Part shown: one piece after another, positions 1 through 5,736 of the stretch
Layout of the letters: the number at the start of each line of letters is the position of its first letter
How positions within the stretch are numbered: the first letter of the stretch is position 1
Source: Candidatus Oleimmundimicrobium americanum
GTDB taxonomy: Bacteria > Actinomycetota > Aquicultoria > UBA3085 > Oleimmundimicrobiaceae
Direction: 5' to 3'
Length of the DNA stretch: 5,736 nucleotides
Assembly: GCA_002366545.1 (NCBI GenBank)
Contig: DFBH01000029.1
Span: 7,501-13,236, forward strand
Program-made: the position numbers and the translations under genes
The notes under the pieces: generated by a model
What the model was told of the DNA's origin: nothing
The model's database searches: none
What the model saw: the letters and a program-made list of their open reading frames with translations, nothing else

Positions 1-594
1 CGGTTGCTTCTTTACATATTCCCAAAAATGGTTGTGGATGTTTTTTTGATTATCATCCTTACGTCTTTGGATGGAGGATTGCATTTGGACGGCTTCATGG
101 ATACTTGTGATGGACTGTTGGGCGGAAAGGGAAATAAAGATAGAATTCTTGCGATAATGAAAGATAGCAATGTGGGCGCGCATGGGGTAACTTGTGCTAT
201 TTCTTTGTTCCTTCTCAAATTTGCGCTTTTGTATAGCTTGTCCGGCAAATTGAAGATTCTTGCTTTGATTGCAATGCCTCTGTTTGCCCGTTGGGCGGTA
301 TCGCTCGCGATTGTCTTTTTCTCCTATGCCAGAAAGGAAGGAACCGGGAAAGTTTTTTCAGACCATAGCGGTGTTAAAGAGTTTGTTATCGCAACCACCA
401 TTGCTTTTTTGGCGTCTTTCTGGTCACTTTTCTCGATTGTTGCCTTTGCGGGAGTGTTTGTGACTACGTTAATTATTGGCAGATATTTTTCTTCAAAGAT
501 AGGCGGTTTAACGGGCGATATTTACGGTGCTCTCGTTGAGGTAAACGAAATCATTGTTCTTATGGTGTTTTTAGTGGGTGGTCGCTGGTGGTAG
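1..594 (+). CDS. cobS: Adenosylcobinamide-GDP ribazoletransferase (cobalamin synthase), 5' end missing
   Basis: CobS joins adenosylcobinamide-GDP to alpha-ribazole (or its 5'-phosphate) to give adenosylcobalamin (phosphate), the last assembly step; it is an integral membrane enzyme. The frame is open from base 1, so the true start lies upstream. 197 residues are visible, against about 250 for the family, so roughly 50 N-terminal residues are missing; the TTG at 4 is not the start. The family signature GGLHLDGFMDTCDGLLGG is at visible residues 25-42, with the conserved acidic D30, D34 and D37. KDSNVGAHG follows at 54-62, and the C-terminal GGLTGDIYGALVEVNE is at 168-183. Hydrophobic, membrane-spanning stretches lie near 10-22, 64-80, 86-108, 128-160 and 183-193. 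The stop overlaps the start of the cobD-cbiA gene by 7 bases, implying co-transcription and coupled translation. Identification is firm; nothing can be said about the promoter, which is outside the window. Confidence 0.95.
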   Translation, partial: RLLLYIFPKMVVDVFLIIILTSLDGGLHLDGFMDTCDGLLGGKGNKDRILAIMKDSNVGAHGVTCAISLFLLKFALLYSLSGKLKILALIAMPLFARWAVSLAIVFFSYARKEGTGKVFSDHSGVKEFVIATTIAFLASFWSLFSIVAFAGVFVTTLIIGRYFSSKIGGLTGDIYGALVEVNEIIVLMVFLVGGRWW

Positions 595-3104
595 ACCGGA
601 TTCATGGGGGAAACCTTGAAGAAATTGCCCGCAAATATGACGTGGATTTCAGAAAAATTATCGATTTTAGCTCGAACATAAATCCGTATGGCCCGCCAAA
701 AGCGGTTATCGATTATTTGAGTCACGACAACCTGAAAGATGTGGCTGATTATCCCGATATAAATTGCACCGCTTTAAAGTCAGCTTTAGCTAAAAAGCTT
801 GACTTGAGTGTTAAAAATTTGATGATAACCAACGGCTCCTCGGAGGCAATTAATTTACTCGCAAATCATTTTTGTCCCCAAAAGGCACTTATCTTCCCCC
901 CTACCTTTTGTGAGTATGAAGTTGCCGTTCTATCAATCGGCGGAGAGGTAAAGAAGATAAAACTGCAAAAGGAGAAAAATTTTGCTTTCTCGTTTAACTC
1001 GATTTTATCGGAGCTTGAGGAAGCTGAGATGATTTTTCTATGCAATCCAAACAATCCTACGGGTAATCTTTACTCGAGGAATGATTTGCTTAAGTTATTG
1101 AAGGAAGCGAGAGGAAAAGACGTATTCTGTGTGGTTGACGAAGCATTCATGGATTTTGTTGAAGACAAGGAGGGCCATACTTTGAAGCCGCTGGTGAATG
1201 ATTTTGATAATTTGGCCGTTTTGGGTTCTCTTACCAAGTTTTACTCATTGGCCGGGTTGAGAGTGGGATACATTGTTTCAAACGAGTCTCTCGTTTTTAA
1301 GTTGAAGAATAAGGTGTCTGCTTGGAATGTAAACGGATTTGCCCAAAAAGCTGCCGTTTTTGCGCTTGAAGATGAAGGTTTTGAAAAAATTACCTTAGAA
1401 AAAAACATAAAAGCGAGAGATAAACTATCTTTATCTCTTGGTAAAATTTCCGGTTTAAAAGTTTATCCTTCAAGAACTAATTTTTTGTTGGTTGAGGCTA
1501 CATCGGCTGATTTTAGTTCGGAAAATTTCTATGCAGATTTACTTAAGCGCGGTTTTTACGTAAGAAATTGTGCTTCGTTTGACGGTCTTTCAGAAAGATT
1601 TTTTAGGGTGGCCATTAGAAGCGAGGAAGAGAATTCAAACCTGTTTGAGGCAATCGAAAAAGTTTTATTGGATGTGGATATGTGTGAAAGTCGTCCAGAG
1701 GACGATCTGATGATTCCAAGGATTATCATAGCCGGAACGCATAGCGGTGTGGGTAAGACCTCGGTTGCAATTGGGCTCATGGCTTCACTTAAGAAGAGGG
1801 GGTTTAAAGTTCAACCTTTTAAAGTTGGCCCCGATTACATTGATCCTCGTTATCATGAGTTTGCTACGGGTAAAAAATCAAGGAACCTTGACAGTTGGAT
1901 GATGGGGAAAGATGTCCTTCCGGAAATTTTTCTTCATGGCGCGAAAGGCTCAGATATTTGCGTGATTGAGGGTGTGATGGGGTTATTTGATGGATATGAT
2001 GGCACGAACGAGGTTGGGAGCACAGCCGAAATCGCAAAAATTCTCAATGCACCGGTAATTTTAGTTGTTGACGCGGGCAAGATGGCAAGAAGTGTGGCCG
2101 CTTTGGTTAAAGGATATGTTGAATTTGATAAAGATTTAAATATTGAAGGAGTTATTTTAAATAACATTGGCAGCAAGGGTCACTATGAAATGGTTAAATC
2201 GGCGATAGAAAAAAATCTTGATTTAAAAGTTTTGGGATATCTGCCAAGGAATAAAGAGCTCAATATACCTGAACGTCATCTGGGTTTAGTGGTCTCTCAT
2301 GAAAATTTAGCTGCGCGCGAGACAATAAAACTTATCGCGAAATTTACAGAAAAATTCCTCGATGTCGACAGCATAGTTTCGGTTGCTCAAAGGGCTTTTC
2401 CAATCGAAGCAATCCCTTCCAATCCATCGGCAAAAAAGATAGCACGGTGTTGTAAAACAATAGGTGAAAACGTGCGTCTCGCGGTGGCAATGGACGAGGC
2501 TTTTTTCTTTTACTATCCCGAAAACTTAGAATTGTTTGAGTCCCTCGGTGTTGAGATAGTGTCTTTTAGCCCAATTAACGATAGAACTCTGCCCTTGAAC
2601 ATCCATGGGATCTACATTGGAGGAGGATATCCGGAGTTGTTTGCAAGGGTGCTTGAAAAAAATATCTCCATGAGAAATACGCTTAAAACCGCGATTGAAA
2701 ACGATGTTCCCACTTACGCGGAATGTGGAGGGTTGATGTATCTGACAAAGACATTAATTGACCAAGATGGCGAGACTTACGAAATGGTTGGAGCGTTTCC
2801 CGCTGTGGTGAAGATGAAATCCAAGTTGGTGTCCTTGGGTTATATTGATATCAAAGTTGGTTCGGACAACGTGCTTGCAAAGGAGGGGTGGAGACTTAGA
2901 GGACATGAATTTAGGTGGTCTGATATTGAAGTTGGCGGGGAAATTGTAAAGACTTATTTAGCCAAGAAAAAAGGAGAACGTAAACTTGAGGGTTATGCTT
3001 TCAAAAATCTTTTGGCATCTTACATACATTTACATTTTAGTGCAAAACCTCAGGTTGTTGAGCGGTTTGTTATGAAAATGAAAAAATTTAAGGAGGAACA
3101 TTAA
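588..3104 (+). CDS. cobD-cbiA: Fused threonine-phosphate decarboxylase (CobD) and cobyrinate a,c-diamide synthase (CbiA/CobB)
   Basis: One 838-residue reading frame holds two complete cobalamin enzymes. Residues 1-362 are CobD, a PLP-dependent fold-type I enzyme that makes (R)-1-amino-2-propanol O-2-phosphate from threonine phosphate. It shows HGGN at 6-9, FSSNINPYGPP at 27-37, CNPNNPTG at 152-159, D184 (PLP pyridine partner) and the Schiff-base lysine K217 in SLTKFYSLAGLRVGY. Residues 375-838 are CbiA, which amidates carboxylates a and c of the corrin ring with glutamine and ATP. It shows the P-loop GTHSGVGKTS at 383-392, KVGPDYIDP at 412-420, EGVMGLFDG at 461-469, and a class I glutamine amidotransferase domain with C713 in AECGGLMYL and a likely catalytic His in SYIHLHF (811-817). 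Both halves have normal family length, so the linker is only about 12 residues. The start is GTG 588, the only start that keeps the HGGN motif; a weak GGGTGG lies 6 bases upstream. The gene overlaps cobS by 7 bases and cobT by 1. CbiA versus aerobic CobB cannot be decided here. Confidence 0.93.
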   Translation: MVDRIHGGNLEEIARKYDVDFRKIIDFSSNINPYGPPKAVIDYLSHDNLKDVADYPDINCTALKSALAKKLDLSVKNLMITNGSSEAINLLANHFCPQKALIFPPTFCEYEVAVLSIGGEVKKIKLQKEKNFAFSFNSILSELEEAEMIFLCNPNNPTGNLYSRNDLLKLLKEARGKDVFCVVDEAFMDFVEDKEGHTLKPLVNDFDNLAVLGSLTKFYSLAGLRVGYIVSNESLVFKLKNKVSAWNVNGFAQKAAVFALEDEGFEKITLEKNIKARDKLSLSLGKISGLKVYPSRTNFLLVEATSADFSSENFYADLLKRGFYVRNCASFDGLSERFFRVAIRSEEENSNLFEAIEKVLLDVDMCESRPEDDLMIPRIIIAGTHSGVGKTSVAIGLMASLKKRGFKVQPFKVGPDYIDPRYHEFATGKKSRNLDSWMMGKDVLPEIFLHGAKGSDICVIEGVMGLFDGYDGTNEVGSTAEIAKILNAPVILVVDAGKMARSVAALVKGYVEFDKDLNIEGVILNNIGSKGHYEMVKSAIEKNLDLKVLGYLPRNKELNIPERHLGLVVSHENLAARETIKLIAKFTEKFLDVDSIVSVAQRAFPIEAIPSNPSAKKIARCCKTIGENVRLAVAMDEAFFFYYPENLELFESLGVEIVSFSPINDRTLPLNIHGIYIGGGYPELFARVLEKNISMRNTLKTAIENDVPTYAECGGLMYLTKTLIDQDGETYEMVGAFPAVVKMKSKLVSLGYIDIKVGSDNVLAKEGWRLRGHEFRWSDIEVGGEIVKTYLAKKKGERKLEGYAFKNLLASYIHLHFSAKPQVVERFVMKMKKFKEEH
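1697..1712 (+). promoter_or_regulatory. Possible internal ribosome binding site and start for free CbiA
   Basis: Within the fusion gene, AGAGGA at 1697-1702 is followed after 7 bases by an in-frame ATG at 1710 (residue 375), exactly where a stand-alone CbiA would begin (MIPRIIIAGTHSGVGKT). A TGA at 1708-1710 in another frame overlaps this ATG as TGATG, the usual stop/start overlap of coupled genes. Internal initiation here would give a 464-residue CbiA of normal length. Another in-frame ATG at 1680 lacks a clear Shine-Dalgarno site. That the site is used is inference; the motifs and spacing are seen directly. Confidence 0.45.
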
Positions 3105-3106
3105 TG
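3091..3106 (+). promoter_or_regulatory. Strong ribosome binding site and start of cobT
   Basis: A perfect AGGAGG at 3091-3096 lies 7 bases before ATG 3104. It sits inside the last codons of the fusion gene, whose TAA (3102-3104) shares one base with the ATG. This fixes the cobT start and suggests high or coupled translation. Confidence 0.85.
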
Positions 3107-4159
3107 AACTTGGAAGTTGCAAAAAACAAAATAACACCCTTGGACGAGGAAGCCATGGAGCTTGCTCAGAAGAAACTGGACTCTTTAACCAAGCCGCTTG
3201 GGAGTCTGGGGGTTTTGGAGGAAATAGCGAAGAAAGTTGCCGGAATTACCGGAAATCCTCAACCAAAAATCGGTAAAAAGACGATAATTGTCATGGCCGG
3301 AGATCATGGTGTTGTTAAAGAAGGGGTAAGCGCTTTTCCTCAGGAAGTAACTCCTCAGATGGTCTTCAATTTTTTAAACGGGGGCGCGGGAATTAATGTT
3401 TTGGCAAAACATGTTGGCGCCGATGTCAAGGTTGTTGACATTGGAGTTGCTGCTCCTCTTGAAGCGAGCGGTCTAATTTCTCGCAAGATAAAAATGGGTA
3501 CCGGCAATATGGTTAAAGGACCGGCGATGTCGAAAGACGAAGCCATAGCCGCAATTGAGGTGGGAATAGATGTGGCCGAGAAAGAGATAGCTGGAGGTGT
3601 CACCATCTTGGGGACGGGTGAGATGGGAATTGGCAACACTACCCCGAGCAGTGCGATTACAGCGGTCTTTGGAGACATCTCGGTTGAAGAGGTTGTCGGA
3701 AAAGGGACGGGAATAGATGATGATAGACTTAATCAAAAGATAAATATAATCAAGAAAGCAATTCAGGTTAATCGGCCCGATCCAACCGACGCAATCGATG
3801 TTCTGACCAAAGTTGGGGGGTTGGAAATAGCCGGTTTGGCGGGAGTTGTTTTGGGTGCCGCGGCTAACCAAATCCCTGTTGTTATAGATGGTTTTATATC
3901 CGGAGCCGCCGCGTTGGTTGCTTTAAAAATTGCTCCTGAATCGGTAAACTATATGATAGCTTCACATGTATCTGTTGAACCCGGTCATAAAAAGGTTTTG
4001 GAATTGCTTGGTTTAAAACCGATGCTTTTTATGGATATGCGTTTGGGCGAGGGGACGGGGGCTGCTCTTGGCATAAACATTGTTGAAGCTGCTTGTAAGA
4101 TAATAAATGAGATGGCAACGTTTGAAGGTGCCGGTGTTTCTGAAGCGGAGGATAAATAG
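3104..4159 (+). CDS. cobT: Nicotinate-nucleotide--dimethylbenzimidazole phosphoribosyltransferase
   Basis: CobT moves the phosphoribosyl group of nicotinate mononucleotide onto a lower-ligand base (5,6-dimethylbenzimidazole or another benzimidazole or purine), giving an alpha-ribotide for CobS; it is cytosolic. The 351-residue length is normal for the family. Visible family motifs are LDSLTKPLGSLGVLE (25-39), VMAGDHGVVKEGVSAFP (63-79), FLNGGAGINVLA (90-101), the glycine-rich GEMGIGNTTPSSA (172-184) with E173, FISGAAALVA (264-273), SHVSVEPGH (287-295) and LGEGTGAALG (314-323). E316 of the last motif matches the catalytic glutamate described for Salmonella CobT (E317). The start is fixed by AGGAGG 7 bases upstream. 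The gene overlaps the preceding fusion gene by 1 base, and cobC begins 1 base after its stop. Which base is used in this organism cannot be read from the sequence. No unusual features. Confidence 0.97.
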   Translation: MNLEVAKNKITPLDEEAMELAQKKLDSLTKPLGSLGVLEEIAKKVAGITGNPQPKIGKKTIIVMAGDHGVVKEGVSAFPQEVTPQMVFNFLNGGAGINVLAKHVGADVKVVDIGVAAPLEASGLISRKIKMGTGNMVKGPAMSKDEAIAAIEVGIDVAEKEIAGGVTILGTGEMGIGNTTPSSAITAVFGDISVEEVVGKGTGIDDDRLNQKINIIKKAIQVNRPDPTDAIDVLTKVGGLEIAGLAGVVLGAAANQIPVVIDGFISGAAALVALKIAPESVNYMIASHVSVEPGHKKVLELLGLKPMLFMDMRLGEGTGAALGINIVEAACKIINEMATFEGAGVSEAEDK

Positions 4160-4163
4160 TATG
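4147..4163 (+). promoter_or_regulatory. Ribosome binding site that decides the cobC start
   Basis: GGAGG at 4147-4151, within the last codons of cobT, lies 9 bases before ATG 4161. It supports ATG 4161 over the in-frame ATG at 4107, which lies well inside cobT and would add 18 residues ahead of the conserved N-terminal beta strand. Confidence 0.75.
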
Positions 4164-4766
4164 ACCAAGGTTTATTTGGTACGACATGGAGAGACCGAGT
4201 GGAACGCAAAAGGGAAATATCTTGGTTTAACCGACATTCCCTTAAACGGCAACGGGGAACGTCAAGCCAAAGCGTTGTCTTCGTTTCTGTCAAAGGAACG
4301 GATTGATGCGATTTATTCAAGTGCTTTAACGCGCACAATTCAGACGGCGAGAATTATTGCAGAGCCACACGGGCTCAAAGTTTCCAAAATACCTGGATTA
4401 AACGAGATTGATTTCGGTGAATGGGATGGGTTAACGTATTTCGAAATTAAAGATAAGTATTCAAATCTTGCCGATGATTGGTTGAACAAAACCTCGGAGG
4501 TTCAAATTCCCGACGGAGAGTCCTGGGAGGATTTTAAGACACGTGTTTTGAGTGGTCTGAGGAAAATCTTAAATGAAAACGAGAACAAAAATATCCTGGT
4601 AGTCAGCCACGGAGGGCCGATTAAAGCAATAATTAGTGAGGTGCTTGGGTTAAATTTGACAAGTTTTTGGAAAATTAAACAGGACAGAGGGGCACTTAAC
4701 GTTGTGGAGTTTTTTGATGGTGGCGCCACATTAACATTATTAAACGATACCTGTTATCAAAAATAA
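4161..4766 (+). CDS. cobC: Histidine phosphatase family protein, probable alpha-ribazole phosphatase
   Basis: This is a 201-residue member of the histidine phosphatase (phosphoglycerate mutase-like) superfamily. In a cob operon its likely job is removing the 5'-phosphate from alpha-ribazole phosphate or from adenosylcobalamin phosphate. The chain opens directly with the catalytic motif VYLVRHGETEWN (4-15), R8 and H9 being the phosphate-binding arginine and the phosphorylated histidine. Further family features are LTDIPLNGNGERQA (23-36), YSSALTRTIQTA (52-63) with R58, the acid/base region around E82 in NEIDFGEWDG (81-90), and the second active-site histidine H150 in VVSHGGPIKAI (147-157). All catalytic residues are present. 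It starts 1 base after the cobT stop, so it is very likely in the same transcript. Sequence alone does not separate CobC from other small phosphatases of this superfamily (for example cofactor-independent phosphoglycerate mutase-like GpmB proteins); the assignment to CobC rests on location. Confidence 0.88.
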   Translation: MTKVYLVRHGETEWNAKGKYLGLTDIPLNGNGERQAKALSSFLSKERIDAIYSSALTRTIQTARIIAEPHGLKVSKIPGLNEIDFGEWDGLTYFEIKDKYSNLADDWLNKTSEVQIPDGESWEDFKTRVLSGLRKILNENENKNILVVSHGGPIKAIISEVLGLNLTSFWKIKQDRGALNVVEFFDGGATLTLLNDTCYQK

Positions 4767-4803
4767 GTAAATTGAGTTGTTTGATATATTCGCAGGTAAA
4801 TCC

Positions 4804-4832
4804 TTGAATTCGCATAACCACTGTGCTAAAAT
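4804..4832 (+). promoter_or_regulatory. Predicted sigma-70-type promoter for hisC
   Basis: TTGAAT (-35 like, 4804-4809) and TAAAAT (-10 like, 4827-4832) are separated by exactly 17 bases. The -10 is preceded by TGC, an extended -10 element. Transcription would begin near 4838-4840, leaving a leader of about 56 bases before hisC. This suggests hisC begins its own transcription unit rather than depending only on the cob operon. Prediction from consensus only. Confidence 0.6.
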
Positions 4833-4849
4833 CTACAAACTGTTGTGGA

Positions 4850-4880
4850 TTAAACCGGCACAAAAGTGTCGGTTTAATTT
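4850..4880 (+). terminator. Hairpin with U-rich tail between cobC and hisC (terminator or leader attenuator)
   Basis: TTAAACCGGCAC (4850-4861), loop AAAA (4862-4865) and GTGTCGGTTTAA (4866-4877) form a 12-base-pair stem with one G-U wobble and no bulge. It is followed by TTT, giving the U-rich run TTTAATTT at 4873-4880. It is the only clear hairpin downstream of cobC, so it can serve as a weak rho-independent terminator of the cob operon. It also lies after the predicted hisC promoter, inside the hisC leader and about 6 bases before its Shine-Dalgarno site, so an attenuator or translation-modulating role is equally possible. The opposite strand has no U-run after the stem. The U-tract is interrupted, so termination may be partial. 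Confidence 0.6.
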
Positions 4881-4882
4881 CT

Positions 4883-4898
4883 GGGGGTGAACTTGATG
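4883..4898 (+). promoter_or_regulatory. Ribosome binding site and start of hisC
   Basis: GGGGGTGA at 4883-4890, close to the ideal GGAGGTGA, lies 5 bases before ATG 4896. The TTG at 4893 is in frame but too close to the site, so ATG 4896 is preferred. Confidence 0.75.
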
Positions 4899-5736
4899 GA
4901 AAACTTATTTCGTTCAGAGCTTGATGGTTTGAGGCCATACAGTCCCGGAAAACCAATTTCTGACGTGAAGCGCGAACTTGGACTTAAAAAAGTTATAAAA
5001 TTGGCTTCCAACGAATCTCCATACCCTCCTTTTTCGGAGGCAATTGAAGCAATTTGGTCTGCTCGAAATGAAGTTTATCGTTACCCTGATGGTGGTTGTG
5101 TTGAGCTTAAGAACAAATTGGCGAAATTTTTGAATGTTTCCGAGACAAATTTAATGATAGGCAATGGCTCAAATGAACTTTTGAGATTGTTGGCTCAGGT
5201 TTGTTTAAATCCCGGCGATGAAGCAATCATGGCAAATCCATCATTCATCGTTTATCCAACTGTTACCAAAATTATGAATGGTGTCTGCAGGGAAATCCCG
5301 CTGAAAAACCATCGACACGATCTTGTTAAAATGTTGGATGCGGTAAATGATAAAACGAAGATTATCTTCATCTGTAATCCAAATAATCCCACCGGAACAA
5401 TTGCTACAAAACCGGAGGTGGACGATTTTTTGCGCAAAGTTCCCGATGGCGTGATGGTTGTTTTTGATGAGGCGTATTTTGAGTATGTTGATAATAAAGA
5501 TTATCCCAATGGGCTTGATTATTTTAGCGAAGAGAAACAAATCGTGATTCTTAGGACCTTTTCAAAAATTTATGGGCTTGCCGGGTGCAGGATTGGTTAC
5601 GGGATTGCTTCACAGCCCATTGTTTCTGCTGTAAATAAGATAAGGGAGCCGTTTAATGTAAATCATCTTGCCCAAGTTGCGGCAATGGCAAGCTTGGGCT
5701 GTGAAAATCAAGTGAAAGAAAGAAAAAAATTAAATA
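4896..5736 (+). CDS. hisC: Histidinol-phosphate aminotransferase, 3' end missing
   Basis: HisC is a PLP-dependent aminotransferase that converts imidazole acetol phosphate and glutamate to histidinol phosphate in histidine synthesis. The frame runs open to the right edge, giving 280 residues; the family is about 350-370, so some 75 C-terminal residues are missing. Typical HisC features are LRPYSPGKP (12-20), IKLASNESPYPP (34-45), YRYPDGG (61-67), GNGSNELL (89-96), CNPNNPTG (160-167), D191 in VVFDEAYFEY, the Schiff-base lysine K224 in RTFSKIYGLAG, R232 in CRIGYG, and REPFNVN (250-256). The YSPGKP opening and the REPFNVN motif favour HisC over its homologue CobD, encoded upstream in the same window. 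It is separated from cobC by 129 bases holding a promoter and hairpin, so it probably heads a separate, perhaps histidine-related, unit beyond the window. A broader-specificity aromatic aminotransferase is possible but less likely. Confidence 0.92.
   Translation, partial: MENLFRSELDGLRPYSPGKPISDVKRELGLKKVIKLASNESPYPPFSEAIEAIWSARNEVYRYPDGGCVELKNKLAKFLNVSETNLMIGNGSNELLRLLAQVCLNPGDEAIMANPSFIVYPTVTKIMNGVCREIPLKNHRHDLVKMLDAVNDKTKIIFICNPNNPTGTIATKPEVDDFLRKVPDGVMVVFDEAYFEYVDNKDYPNGLDYFSEEKQIVILRTFSKIYGLAGCRIGYGIASQPIVSAVNKIREPFNVNHLAQVAAMASLGCENQVKERKKLN

Noticed and set aside
4..6. TTG at 4 as the start of cobS
   Set aside because: The frame is open to base 1 and about 50 family residues are missing before the GGLHLDG motif, so the gene is cut by the window edge.
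1680..1682. ATG 1680 as the internal CbiA start
   Set aside because: It has no clear Shine-Dalgarno site and would add ten residues with no family similarity; ATG 1710 fits both signal and domain boundary better.
3473..3871. 132-codon open frame on the minus strand inside cobT
   Set aside because: It is fully antisense to a conserved cobT and has no recognisable motif or low-complexity-free protein character of its own. The other minus-strand frames in the window are rejected for the same reason.
4107..4160. Upstream ATG for cobC
   Set aside because: It lies inside cobT, has no binding site, and adds 18 residues before the LVRHGE motif that normally opens this family. ATG 4161 has GGAGG at good spacing.
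4767..4803. Terminator immediately after cobC
   Set aside because: No stem of useful length was found in this stretch; the first convincing hairpin is at 4850-4877.
4814..4826. AACCACTGTGC resembling the GCCACTG element of a cobalamin riboswitch
   Set aside because: A B12 riboswitch needs about 200 bases and a B12 box (AGTCAGGAGACCTGCC-like). Neither is present, and the motif overlaps the predicted promoter, so it would not be in the leader RNA.

Overview
This window holds a compact, single-strand (+) cobalamin (vitamin B12) gene cluster followed by the start of a histidine-pathway gene. From left to right it contains the 3' part of cobS (cut by the left edge), a long gene encoding a natural-looking CobD-CbiA fusion, cobT, cobC, a 129-base intergenic region with a good promoter and a hairpin, and the 5' part of hisC (cut by the right edge). 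I see no RNA genes, mobile elements, CRISPR arrays or long repeats, and no convincing genes on the minus strand.

The cob genes are packed as one operon. The cobS stop overlaps the next start by 7 bases. The fusion gene ends in a TAATG overlap with cobT, and cobC starts one base after the cobT stop. The gene set covers the late, nucleotide-loop part of adenosylcobalamin synthesis. CobD makes aminopropanol phosphate and CbiA amidates the a and c side chains of the corrin ring. CobT activates the lower-ligand base to an alpha-ribotide, CobC can dephosphorylate the ribotide, and CobS joins the base to the GDP-activated cobinamide in the membrane. The cobinamide kinase/guanylyltransferase (CobU/CobP) and the amidotransferase CbiP/CobQ are not in view and may lie upstream. 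CbiA versus CobB (anaerobic versus aerobic naming) cannot be settled by eye.

The most notable point is the 838-residue CobD-CbiA protein. The two domains are joined by only about a dozen residues, and the junction still carries a Shine-Dalgarno-like AGAGGA, an in-frame ATG and an out-of-frame TGA overlapping that ATG. It looks like an ancestral stop/start overlap that became a fusion, or a gene that still makes free CbiA by internal initiation.

The organism is a bacterium with a moderately AT-rich genome, strong Shine-Dalgarno sites and dense operons. This would fit an anaerobic low-to-mid-GC Gram-positive or a deep-branching actinobacterial lineage, but the sequence alone does not fix the taxon. 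Most of the window is ordinary metabolism, and I found no evidence of a wholly new system.
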